NCBI GenBank assembly: GCA_022478985.1
Contig: JAKSZP010012179.1
Location: forward strand, 1 to 64,000
DNA length: 64,000 nt
Direction: 5' to 3'
Origin: Massospora cicadina
Taxonomy: Eukaryota; Entomophthoromycota; Entomophthoromycetes; Entomophthorales; Entomophthoraceae
A program made the position numbers and the translations under genes. Numbering within the stretch: the first letter of the stretch is position 1; each line of letters begins with the position of its first letter. Of this stretch, positions 54,591 through 64,000 are shown piece after piece. The notes under the pieces were generated by a model. It was not told the DNA's origin. It worked only from the letters and a program-made list of their open reading frames with translations, and searched no databases.

Positions 54591-55060
54591 CTTACTGCAC
54601 CTGTACTGGCCCATCCAGACCCCAGGAGGCCATTTGTGGTGGAAATGTATGCTTTGAATTATGCTGTGGGAGCGGTACTGCTTCAGGAAGGGGAAGACAG
54701 TCTAGAACACCCCATGCGTTACTTCAGTCGTAAGTTGCTCCTTGCAGAAATGAACTGCCTGATATATGATAAGGAACTGTTGGCGGTGATGGTGGACTTG
54801 CGAGAATGGCAACATCACCTGCTCTATGCTTGGTATCCTTTTGCTATTAAAATGGATAACAATGCCTTGGAGTACTATTGTGAACCCAGAAAGATGAACC
54901 AGCGGCAGGTCAGATGGCATGTGGAGCTGGTCCATTATGATTTCTAGGTGGAGTACAGGCCAGGAGCCATGAATGTCCTAGTGGATTGGTTGAGTCAAGA
55001 TGGGGCCTTTGTGTATGAGAAGGAGGAATTGGAGGAGTTTAATACGGCCACAATGTTCTG
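54590..55060 (+). pseudogene. pol: G4 RNase H
   Basis: Frame 54636-54947: VGAVLLQEGEDSLEHPMRYF, CLIYDKELLAVMVDLREWQHHLLYA, IKMDNNALEYY and MNQRQVRWHVELVHYDF. The Gln in REWQHH shows what the G1 stop at 29769 replaced. The first catalytic Asp is lost or altered (VEMYALNYAV). Confidence 0.75.
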
Positions 55061-55229
55061 ACCTGACCAATTCACAATGTTGAAGGATAGGGGAAGTATG
55101 TTGGGGAGGAAGTTTGCTGGAAGCATATGAGCATGGATTTCGCCCAGAGACTGAAAGCTGAGATGATGGAGGGACGGCCGCACAGATACCATATAAATTT
55201 TCATGAAGTGGGTTGGGATGCTATACCAC

Positions 55230-56300
55230 AATTCGTTCGTATGGGTGCCCAATCCATCGCTCTGATGGGAGGTAATCTGGGCTTCTCATGATCATCTGCT
55301 GGCAAGTCACCTGGGAGTGGAGAAGATGGTGGAATTGGGGCAGCGGATGTATTCGTGGACAGGCTTGTGTAGGGATGCCCAGAAGTACGTGCAGGAGTGT
55401 TTGGTATGCGCAAAGTCAAAGCCCTCAAGAAAACTGCCATTAGGTAAGTTGAATCCACTGCCAATAACATGAGCCCCTTGGAGTTCGATTAATGTCAATT
55501 TTATAGTGGAACTCCCAAAGGTGCAGGGGAAGAACGCAGTTATGGTGGTCGTAGATAGACTTACCAAATATGCTGAGTTCTTCCCATGTACCAGGAGTTT
55601 TTGGCGAAGGATGCGGTGAGGATCTTCATTGATGGGGTGTTCTCCCAACATGGATTGCCTGAGAAGATCATTTCAGACCAGGGCCACAATTCGTTTTGGT
55701 TTTTTTTGAGTTTACTGGAGAATTTGGAAATCAGGCCTGGATGGTCCTTGGCGTACCATCCACAATCTGATGTACAAATGGAGAGGGTGAATCAGATACT
55801 TGAGTAGTATCTCTGGTGTTACGTGTCCAATTGACAGGATGACTGGGTTTCATGGGTTCAGATGGCCCAGTTCGCTTACAACAATCATTCCCAGTCCTCA
55901 ACAGGAATTTTCCATTTTTTACGAATCATGGACTCAACCCAGATCAAATGGGGGTCTATGGGCGGATTATGTCAGGGGGCAAATGAGATGGTGCATACCA
56001 TGTTGGATATTGGGAAGAAGTTATGAGGAAACTTGGAGCAGGTGTTGTCTTGGCATAAGTGACAGGAAGACCAACAAAGGGAACCCAATCCAACGTTTGA
56101 GCCTGGGGACTGGGTATTGGTGGCGGCTAAGAACTATGCTGTCCTGGTCAAGAGTCATAAGCTGAATCTGAAGTTTTTGGGCTAATACCAAATAATACGA
56201 GCCATTAATTGGGTCGCCTTTGAGTTGAGTTTGCCAGTAGGTTCCAGAGCCCATCCAGTGATTAATGCTTCCCAGCTACAGGCATTCAGGGGGTGGGTCT
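55230..56300 (+). pseudogene. pol: G4 integrase
   Basis: Zinc region near 55290-55435 (HLLASHLGVEKM, YVQECLVCAKSK across frames). Core: INVNFIVELPKVQGKNAVMVVVDRLTKYAEF (first Asp changed to Asn), FSQHGLPEKIISDQGHNSFWF (Asp) and YHPQSDVQMERVNQILE then TAG (55805-55807; Glu present). The C-terminal part at 55850-56290 is heavily shifted. Confidence 0.75.
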
Positions 56301-56337
56301 GGAGCATCCTTGATCGCTGAACCCTAGGGAAGGGGAG

Positions 56338-56510
56338 GTGCCAGAATATGATGTGGAATGTATACTGGATGCTAAATGGGTGAGGGGCTGGCAGAGACTG
56401 CTGGTGAAGTGGAAGGGCTATCCAGTGGAGGAGACGATGTGGCAGACGAAGGAGGACTGTGCACAGTGCCCAGAGAAGGTCCAGGAGTTTTGGTCTTTAC
56501 AGGGGGGTGA
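56338..56510 (+). pseudogene. pol: G4 integrase chromodomain
   Basis: YDVECILDAKWVRGWQRLLV, KWKGYPVEETMW and CPEKVQEFW: a clear chromodomain parallel to that of G1. The pol stop TGA (56508-56510) abuts the 3' LTR after AGGGGGG, exactly as in G1. Confidence 0.85.
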
Positions 56511-58015
56511 TGTAACGGATCAGGAGGCACCTGATCCATACATTGTTTTGGATCAAGTGGCATTCAATCTGAACGTGGCCCTGTTCAAGAAGCATCGAAC
56601 TCAGGAAGGTGAGCTGGGAAAATTCGCCATCCCAAACATGAATCACATCCGCAGAATGATGATGGGCTTACACTTGGTGTGGATGATTGGCATGTGCACA
56701 TGACATCATAGTGAGGACCAACCCCAAAGATAAGGCTGGGTGCCAGGAGGCCCATAAGATGAAGCTCCAGGCCCTACCTGACCTGAGGCACACCCTAGAC
56801 CAACGCTGGTATGGGGAAAAATATGCCCAGGTTGGTACTAGTGGGGTGCCAAGTGCCCAGCCCCTTACGTTGGTCCAGGCTTTAAAACGGACAGTTTACC
56901 AAATGAACATGAACGGTTTGAGTCAGTTTGTTGAGGAACAGGGTTTCAAAACCCATTCCATTTATGAAACAACCTGTTTGGGTCAAATCCAACTTTGATC
57001 GATCACTCAAGTGAAGTCAGTTTCAGCTTATTCCACCAATTTGGATATCAGCATTTCCCTATTGGTGGGTCGGTGCTTGGGCCCCCTGCAGCACATCCTG
57101 TATTCCCCTGTCCAAGCAAAATACGTTTTCCCTGACCAACATTCCTTTTTGGTCAACTTCTCAAATAACCTTTTCTCATTTACGTTTTTTTAAAATTTTA
57201 TGATATTCCAAATGCTCCTGTATGCAAACCTCTTTAAGGAGGTCTCATGCTCCGTTACCCTTTCCATTGCAAGTACATTGCAGCTCTCACCTCGTGAACC
57301 ATTTGTTCGCCCAGGTTCCCTCCAACCTGGGTCACTTAGCCCCTTTCAATATGTGCACCGCGTCACTTTTAATGGGGTTTTATCATAAAGCTCGCCTTTC
57401 TATGCCTTAGCTGTTATTGCTCCAGAACCCTCTGCTGGACTCTAATGACTTTGGCACTAACGGGTAGTTCCCTGGCGTTGGCCTTGTGCACTACCACGCT
57501 GGGAACAGGAGAGGTATAGACACTCTCCTTACAATGATGATCCAGTGGGATGGGGAATCTTCACTTATGATGTGTTGGTTGGGGTTAAAAAGAGCTTAAC
57601 CAAAGAGAGGCTTATTCCATACTAGTAGTGCACTATTTAGGGGAGGACGTCGCAGCCCTGAAGGGCAGTTGCGTCTTCTATGCGGAAAAATGAAAATCGA
57701 ATGAAGGATAATTTGTTAGCTTGAGAAAAACCATTAATTTTTGTAAAAAAAATTAAGCAGATCAAATCAGAGTTATGAGCTCAACCAGTGAGCTTGGTGT
57801 GGCGTTGGCATTGTTCTTGGCCCTTTCCTGGTCCCAGACTTTGCTGCTTATGTGCACCGTCATGGGAACAGTGGTATAAGAATATGTGGCAATGACAAGG
57901 CATGGCGGTCAGGTTTGGGGATGGGCTTCTGCAGACCTTTTCCTAGTATGGTCAGTAACATGGCTCTTACTGCCCAACTTGTTTGTTGCGAATTGGTGTG
58001 AACCCACTCATTACA
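56511..58015 (+). repeat. G4 3' LTR (1505 bp)
   Basis: Aligns with the 5' LTR at both ends. About 56687-57534 has no counterpart there and is listed separately. Confidence 0.85.
56687..57534 (+). other. Extra ~850-bp segment in the G4 3' LTR with an open frame
   Basis: Bounded by gatgat on the left (56683-56688) and gatgat on the right (about 57536). The frame 56687-56998 is open for 103 codons without a recognised motif. A GGTCAAC..TTTTTTTAAAATTTTATG stretch follows. It is either an insertion here or original LTR sequence lost from the 5' LTR. Confidence 0.5.
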
Positions 58016-58020
58016 CAAAT
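58016..58020. repeat. TSD of G4, right copy
   Basis: caaat; one base differs from caaac at 51588-51592. Confidence 0.75.
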
Positions 58021-58360
58021 GCAGTGAGGGTCTCATTACGTTGAAAACCAAATGGTTAAGAACTCAGCCTTCCTCTGCGCCATTTTTTAAGCTCCTCCAA
58101 ACAACCACAGCACAGTATCCTTAACTTTTTGATAGGTAATGAAACTGTCAGGAAGATAGCAAGTAACTTGGTTGGTGCTTCTGAAATACAGGGTGGACAT
58201 CAGTAATTTGGCTTTACGCCGATCTGAAGCTCTTTCTACTGCAAACTCAAATTGTTTAAAGAATCCATGGATGTTCCCATCGCGATCAAATGGAGGAAGC
58301 TTATCAATAGAAACTTCTTGCAGAAACTCCTTCTTACCTTTAAGCACAGCGTCTAGGGAA
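58016..58360 (-). pseudogene. gag: G3 gag, N-terminal half
   Basis: Frame 58087-58347: DKLPPFDRDGNIHGFFKQFE, FAVERASDRRKAKLLMSTLY and a VKDTVLWLFG stretch, typical of the capsid N-terminal region. A shift near 58080 leads to RNETLTAF, which continues across the G4 insertion into 51587. Lies just inside the 5' LTR as expected. Confidence 0.7.
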
Positions 58361-58483
58361 AGCTTGAGTTCTGCATATTAAACAGTTGCAGTGTCCTAAG
58401 ATGATTCCTTGCCAAAGCAAGCCTGATATGACATGACTAGCAACTGAGGAACTATTATCAATCTATATGATGATCAATGGGCC

Positions 58484-58501
58484 CCCTTTAGTGAGCACCA
58501 C
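58484..58501 (-). promoter_or_regulatory. Candidate G3 primer-binding site
   Basis: Directly inside the 5' LTR on the minus strand: TGGTGCTCACTAAAGGGG. TGG at the LTR edge is the usual start of a PBS paired to a tRNA 3' CCA. Which tRNA is not determined. Confidence 0.45.
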
Positions 58502-59001
58502 TGTTACAAAATCTGGCGTAATCGTTGAGATATGCCTCAAGGAATTTTGCACAGGGTTTGACCCACTGTACGCTAGGACCAACAATATGGTGATCGTTGC
58601 TGTTGAAACAACAGAATGAACTTATTTAATAAATATGGAGCACTTGCTCCCACTATACACTTTTTTATTCAATATAATAACTACAGTTGTTCCTTGCTGT
58701 TCCGCTCACTCTAAACTATTAACAACCTCCTCTCTCAACCATCTCATCTTGCTTATATTATAGCAACTTCAGATGATACCACTTTCATGGCTTAGTAATT
58801 TAATTCGCTGTATCTCATTGGTTCCAACAATTCTTCACTTGTTAATTTCATGAACGCCTAATTTGAAGCGATTTCAACAACCCAATATCGCCTCATTTTG
58901 AGGCGCTTGAATAATCATAACTCATATCAAACTCAATGGATTCCATCCATTCCGTCATATCAACTTAGGGCTTATTGTCCAGTCATATCAGAATCGTGAC
59001 A
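58502..59001 (-). repeat. G3 5' LTR
   Basis: 500 bp; minus-strand TGTCACG...GTAACA. Aligns with 46646-47145 with scattered substitutions and small indels. Confidence 0.88.
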
Positions 59002-60600
59002 GGATTAAAACCCTCAGTAGAGCCCCTTTCTCAGATCAGTGACTAGCTCATGTATGGATGGGTGGGAGGTTACTGCCCTGGCTGCTAAAGAACCTCCCTC
59101 TCTGCCCCATTTCCTCTCCTGATCTGACTGCATTAATTAGAGGGGTGTGAATAGAAGTGGTTCAGCTTAGGGCCCCCAACAAGACCTTCAGGATCATCCC
59201 AGGACTGGTTTGGTCGCTGGTGGATTTTAGAAACTGCATCACGCTACTCAACATTTCTATATAAGCCCTAGTTCAATAAATAAGTCAGATCAAGCTCTAC
59301 AAGTAGTCTGGATCGTGGATCAAGCCTGTGGATCTTGCATATCACTACCAATATTTTTTATTAAATAATATTTATTAGATGTCCTTTAAAGAACTGGCGT
59401 CTATAACTTAACTATTTTAATAAAAAATTTAAGATCATTAGTGTACCACTAGATTTTACCCTAATATAGCGGACAAGCTAACAATTTTTCATGACGTCAT
59501 CTGAGACTTCTGATGCCTACGCCTCAACCCACCATGAAAGACCTAGCTTGTTAGTTAGGGTGCCCAGAAGAGGCTTTGTCACCCCTAAATTGCTGAGCTT
59601 ACTTTTCCCACCCCATTATATAGGCAACAGCTCTTTCTAGAATAGGTTGACAGTTTCTTTTAGTCTACTTTCCTTTTTGTATAATAAAATTAAACCGGTT
59701 TCCAGTAGTTTGACGTGTAGTCCGCCCACTATCCTTGTCTTCTTCATTAAAATAGTAATTCGGAAATGCACGCTGAAGTCTATGATATAGTTCCTGAATT
59801 TTTGGAGGCACTGCAATCTGAAAATCCAGCAGTTAAATGCAATATAGCGGAATGCACATGCTTTTGCCTCCTGATTCCATCAGCCAATTTTGCAGGCATG
59901 CCACTGATGTGTTATTTAAATATACCCTTCAAATCTGCCAAAATTTGTACAATCCTCTGGGAATGCTGTGGTTGCTGAAAATTTTCATACTCTTCTAATA
60001 CATCACAAATTTGGCACGTTTTGACCATTCTGGATCTCCCTATTATTCCAATTAGGCACTCTTAACACTGAACAGCCACGAATCTCTGAAGAGTTGTCAC
60101 CCTCCCTGCCTTTCCCACCTGTGGGGGCTGCCCCAGTAAGACCTGCGGTTGCCCCAATTACTGCCTCCTGGATTTATATGGGCATTTAGTATGTTTTAGA
60201 CGATTTTCTACTCATAACCCATTAAAACCTTACACTAAAGACACCAGCTCTTCTGAGCCTTTTGCATGCTGGGCCATTCACTGGGAGTAGAAACACACAA
60301 CTCCCATGTCCAGCATTCTTTCAGTTTTCATAAACCCTGACATAATCAGTCAGCCATCAAATATTGTACTCTTTACCCTTCTCTTTGAGCTGGGTAATGC
60401 ATTTTCTTACCTAATTTTTAAGCATCCACATATACTTGAAAATCTAAATCCCTTCCCTTTGGTGTATCCTGCTGGGGGTTGTCTCTAAAACCTACCTGAT
60501 CAACAAATCAGAGGCCTTTTTTATATCATGACTCCTTCCTCTACGGCCCTTTCACTATCAGCCTCCATCTATGAGTATTATGATTATTTCACATGTCCTA
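59002..60600 (+). other. Decayed sequence with LTR-like promoter features
   Basis: tatataag followed by aataaataag (59260-59283), and tatatagg followed by aataaaat (59618-59690), resemble LTR U3/R regions, but neither has a partner in the window. The frame 59766-59978 (70 codons) has no known motif. Possibly the 5' part of the element whose protease lies at 60615. Confidence 0.3.
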
Positions 60601-60614
60601 TTACCTTCTGTTCT

Positions 60615-60903
60615 AGGATGCGCAAGGTCGCTTTACAGGCGCTCATGGATACAGGAGTAGCTGGTAACTATGGACTTGAGAATTAAACTTTCACTATATC
60701 TAGACACTGATGTGGCCACTCCCTAAAGTTTTCGCATCCTTAACCTGTGAAGTGTCACGCTGTGCATAAGCAAGTACATTTTTTACATGGTTTCTGTTTC
60801 TATGACCATTTCTTAGCTTCTTCTAATTTGTTATATCCTGTAATCCTTGGTGTATCCTGGTGGCAACGTCAACAAATTACTATCAAGTTGAGTAGTAAAT
60901 AAC
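60615..60903 (+). pseudogene. Retroelement protease remnant (G5)
   Basis: RMRKVALQALMDTGVAGNYG (60615-60674) contains the retropepsin D-T-G motif in its normal LMDTG context. A second piece, YPVILGVSWWQRQQITI (60834-60884), matches the conserved end of the fold (ILG..W). The spacing between the pieces suits one domain, with stops between. No RT found nearby. Confidence 0.6.
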
Positions 60904-62360
60904 TTTCCTTCAGTAATAACAAGGTCAGTAGATCTCCTCTAAATGATAACCTTCCTTTTGAGACCTCCTTGAGCTCTATATTACCTACAGCTCCTCTCTT
61001 CATGGATCTTCCACTGGATTGCTTATTTTTCTTACTACATACAAATAAGTACTTGACATGTGCCTAACTACTAGACTCTCCTACATCAGAGTATGATCTA
61101 ACATTTCAACTGACAGTACATCTGTTAAAATTATAGGGGCTTCACTGCTCGTTCAAAAATATTAACCCCTAAAATTGATAACTGCACAGGTTCAGTTTGT
61201 GCAATTCTCGCTTTGTTTGATGAAATATATATGCTTGATAATAGTATGAAGACTATTATCCATAGTTTAATAGTTCACTAGTGTTTGGTCCAATGCTTGA
61301 CCAGTATTCCTTCTCAAGGTACTCTAGTTGACCTAAATAGGGATTATTCCCTTATCCGCTTAACTTGATCCACACTCAAATCCCTAGTTTACGGACTATC
61401 CTCTGGTGACACAAAGTTGGCAGCAATTTTTTTCATCTCAGCTCAGCTTCACTTCTCTGGATACTTAATCCATCTCTTTATCCTACTAAAGAGTCTTCAA
61501 TTAAAGCACACAGTAATATTTTAAAAAGAACAAACTATTAGTGAATTCTGCTAATTGCTAAATTTTGACTAAACTCTGGTAATTAATGTTTTCTAATTAG
61601 TAAATTCTCAGGGGAATTTATAATGAGAATTTGACGCCTAAACCTCAGTTGGCGCCTCAGCGATGAAACGGCAGCTATTGCCATTCAATTACCCTTTTTT
61701 GTCAGATCAGCGATGGTCTTCCCCATCCCGGTTAGTATATCATTATTGGACATACTTGAGACCTAAAATGGAAAGAGTCAGAAAACGTTTGTTTAATATT
61801 TTCTACTTGAACCAGTGAACCAACCATATTTGGTGAGCTGCCTGCTTAGGTAATAGGACTTATTACCCATTAATGCAGGTCATGAACCAACTGATTGATT
61901 CACTAGTTGTAAGTGGCATCACTTGCCTCACAACTTGCTCCTTAGATTCCCAATTGATTGGTGATGAAACCTGACCGATCCCAATCAGTACACCTGATAG
62001 TTAATCATTTATCAACTATCAGAGGCCCACATTTTGTCAGCAACTCTGCCCAACAAGATCTTGAGCATTCACCCAGATTGATCCCTGATGGATCTGAACC
62101 AGGCGAATTACCTAAAATCCCCCAAACATTGTTTACCCAAAATCAGGGTTAACCAATATCCAATTCACTCGCTATAGAAATTATCCCCTAGTGACCCATG
62201 GTAATCAAGACAGCTGGAATTGTGGGCAAAAATCCCAATAAGATCTCTTCAAGATACATTTCTCATTACATCCTCACACAGATGAGAATATAAAGTTTAG
62301 ATATAGGTCTTGTTGACTTGCTGGCTAAATATGGTTTTTGAAAAAGCCACAACCCAGAAT
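60904..62360. other. Decayed AT-rich DNA, nothing recognised
   Basis: Possible further remnants of the G5 element. The frame 61958-62152 (64 codons) has no known motif. Confidence 0.45.
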
Positions 62361-62449
62361 ATCTCTTTCTGCTAAGCATCACTTTTCGAAAATCAATTCA
62401 GCCTGAAATTTAGCTCCACTAAAGAGATTTACGAAAACTATTAGCAAAT

Positions 62450-62578
62450 ATGGCGGGAAACCCCATAAAAGAACCCGCAGGCTCTGCCAAACGAGCCAGC
62501 ACCACCCCAAATGAAGCAACCCTCGGTTACCCACCTCAGGGTCAACCAGAATCACCCGCTCTCAAGCAGCAGCCATGA
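62450..62578 (+). CDS. LINE1 upstream mini-ORF (intact, 42 codons)
   Basis: ATG 62450 to TGA 62576-62578. Pro/Ala/Gln-rich peptide starting MAGNPIKEPAGSAKR. Its TGA overlaps the ORF1 ATG in an ATGA arrangement (62575-62578), suited to termination-reinitiation. The other LINE1 copy keeps the start and most residues but is frameshifted. Function unknown. Confidence 0.5.
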   Translation: MAGNPIKEPAGSAKRASTTPNEATLGYPPQGQPESPALKQQP

Positions 62579-63985
62579 AAGCAGGCACCACCCCCCAACC
62601 TGGAGCTACTTCAACTAGCGCCATTTCACCTGGTCGCACTTCTGCAACCTGCACGCCTAACAGCTCTGTGTGCGCTGCCTCCCACCAACCCACTGGGCCC
62701 CCTCCAACCAAGGAGGCCATCACCCACGCTGTTTTAATGACATCTGCTCAGTTAATGCAACTCAGCCCATCCAGGCATTCACCTCCCCATTGTGTCAGCT
62801 AATTCAGCCCCATCTATCATTGCTGACGCCGTGTTTCTGGATCCCTCCATGAGGGGCAATACCCAGCTACCTGGCCCCCAAACCTTCAGATGTAAGGTTG
62901 GATTAGCCGCACATTTTGGTTCACTAAGCACCAAATTGGGACAATCTACTCTTCTTAATGAGGATTCAAATGGTTCGGATTTTGGAACTTCGCACCAGTT
63001 CCAATCTCACCCGTCCCATTTAAACCCCGTAATTGGCACTTATCAAGTCGACACTTTATCTCCATATGCTGAAAACGACCAATTCACCAATCAGCCAGTG
63101 AGTTTTGCCCACAAAATCACAGCAAATACTCGGGCTGAATTTACCCAAATAGATTGGGATGGTGATGAAACATCGCCCTCCTCCCAATTGGCTGGAGTTA
63201 ATTAAAATCTGGATGGGCCTCCTCAATTTAGCGAGGCCCAACAATCCGCCCCTCAATTTAATATGATGCCAGAAACTGCTGTAACGTTCCAGCAAAAATA
63301 GAATTCCGCAAACTTGTCCAAACCACCATATCACACTCAACCCACGATTGCAGCCCAAAGCAAACACAAACGTACCAAAGGAGCCACTGGGGCGTGGCAA
63401 AAACCTCTGGCACCAACGCTACCCAAAGCTGATCCCCGTGAAGTGGCATTTATTGCTGATGCTAAGAAGAAATGGGCCGAAACTAGAGAGCAAAAAGCTC
63501 TACCTCGCTCAACCCTCTCCCATGCAATTCGCCTTTATTATGGGCATAACCCTGTTGAATTCTATACAGAAGATTACTTTTCATACTTTGCAGCGATTGC
63601 GGAGACATTCCCAATTAACACTACCATCCATGAATCAGTGGAGGGCCACTACATCGATGTGGGCTTCACTGAAGCTTCCCTTGCTGACCATGCTGCCACC
63701 CTCCAGGTCATTATTCCACGTGGATCTCTTTGCATCTCCCACACACGCTCTCACCTAGAGAAAATTTCATGGGTTACTTTTTCCAACCTACCAACGACTG
63801 TTGATCCTGAGTCTCTTAAACTGGCACTCCATCGTGGTTTAATGGAGTTTGGGTCTGTTCTTTCAGTGGACTTTAGCGTCCCCTCTTACTATGCTCCCAC
63901 TCAAAGAGCTTGCACTGCTAGGGCGTCATTCATCCCCTCCACACTGTATCCCGCAACATTGAGGTTATTCCTTGTGTGGCGGTAG
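62575..63985 (+). pseudogene. LINE1 ORF1, second copy, broken
   Basis: Frame 62575-62802 shifts near 62754 (one base lost relative to copy 1); 62792-63205 ends at TAA; a further stop lies near 63299; 63314-63985 carries the RRM-like region (VTFSNLPTTVDPESLKLALH) and shifts again near 63942 (two C lost). Single tandem unit. The knuckle lies outside the window. Confidence 0.8.
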
Positions 63986-64000
63986 GTGGGGCATGCCCTA

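Larger units (their letters stand above)
51593..58015 (+). mobile_element. G4: chromovirus nested in G3 gag
   Basis: LTRs at 51593-52250 and 56511-58015 (both TGTAACGG...TTACA), the right one carrying about 850 extra bases. 5-bp TSD caaac/caaat. Interior order gag, protease, RT, RNase H, integrase, chromodomain matches G1 closely in residues (REWQHHLLYA, MNQRQ, ECILDAKWVRG). Removing G4 and one TSD copy restores a continuous G3 gag frame. Many stops and shifts, and diverged LTRs, show that it is older than G1. Confidence 0.92.
46646..59001 (-). mobile_element. G3: Ty3/gypsy element on the minus strand, interrupted by G4
   Basis: LTRs at 58502-59001 (5') and 46646-47145 (3'), each about 500 bp and similar along their length. 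Interior in minus order: gag (58347-58016, continued 51587-51059 with a zinc knuckle), protease with DTGA, RT, RNase H and integrase; no chromodomain was seen. Its spelling (LCNAPATFQ, DTGDHPP, EDACGMDPQ) differs from G1/G2/G4, so it is another gypsy branch. Many stops. No convincing TSD (agacc / ggatt). Confidence 0.88.
62361..64000 (+). mobile_element. LINE1 second copy, 5' part (continues beyond window)
   Basis: Matches 11581 onward with a few percent differences from the very first base of the element, so it is 5'-complete. The ORF1 tandem unit occurs once. It is truncated only by the window edge, so ORF2 state and TSD cannot be judged. Confidence 0.92.

Noticed and set aside
46641..59006. 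TSD for G3 (agacc versus ggatt)
   Set aside because: Only two of five positions match. Transitions could explain it, but it is not evidence.

Overview
This window is eukaryotic and consists almost entirely of transposable elements set in very AT-rich DNA. I found no convincing host gene, no rRNA or tRNA gene and no CRISPR array. The elements are an L1/Tx1-like LINE, chromodomain-bearing Ty3/gypsy elements (chromoviruses), a second gypsy lineage, a mariner foldback, a piggyBac-type MITE and several reverse-transcriptase-less elements. A fungus or another TE-rich eukaryote would fit. The sequence alone does not settle the taxon.

Layout. 1-7800: old AT-rich DNA holding a degenerate LTR-like pair (441-3818), a double hairpin (4821-4881) and a minus-strand gag-like fragment (5059-5316). 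7801-11558: AT-rich DNA with nothing recognised. 11576-18025: a complete LINE ('LINE1') with a 17-bp target-site duplication (TSD), ORF1 (RRM-like region plus CCHC knuckle) and ORF2 (endonuclease, reverse transcriptase, C-terminal zinc motif), broken mainly by frameshifts. 19871-20487: a fragment of another element that ends in the LINE1 tail. 21792-26230: two copies of an unclassified mobile family, here 'family X'. 26328-32299: a young chromovirus, G1, with 5-bp TSD and two closely similar LTRs, inserted into an older chromovirus, G2 (26224-26327 plus 32305-35720). 35735-42415: two more family X copies. One is interrupted by an ORF1-only LINE-like element on the minus strand, and another ORF1-only copy lies on the plus strand.

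42583-43428: two foldback DNA elements side by side, a piggyBac-type MITE (TTAA ends) and a mariner derivative (TA ends). 43431-46274: AT-rich DNA. 46275-46324: a 24-nt LINE1 tail between 13-bp direct repeats. 46646-59001: a minus-strand gypsy element, G3, whose gag is interrupted by a plus-strand chromovirus, G4 (51593-58015). 59002-62360: AT-rich DNA with a decayed retroelement protease (60615-60903). 62361-64000: the 5' part of a second LINE1 copy, running off the window.

Relations. LINE1 appears to be the engine for TPRT-type (target-primed reverse transcription) insertions, including tiny truncated ones and an RT-less passenger that shares its 3' tail. G1, G2 and G4 form one chromovirus lineage (gag-PR-RT-RNaseH-IN-chromodomain), and all three carry Arg in place of Gly in the protease motif. 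Nested insertion order, TSDs and LTR similarity give relative ages: G2 is older than G1, G3 is older than G4, and family X copy 3 is older than the ORF1-only insert inside it. The most novel material is family X. At least three copies keep recognisable reading frames for a protein I cannot identify (ORF-A) and a small hydrophobic protein (ORF-B).
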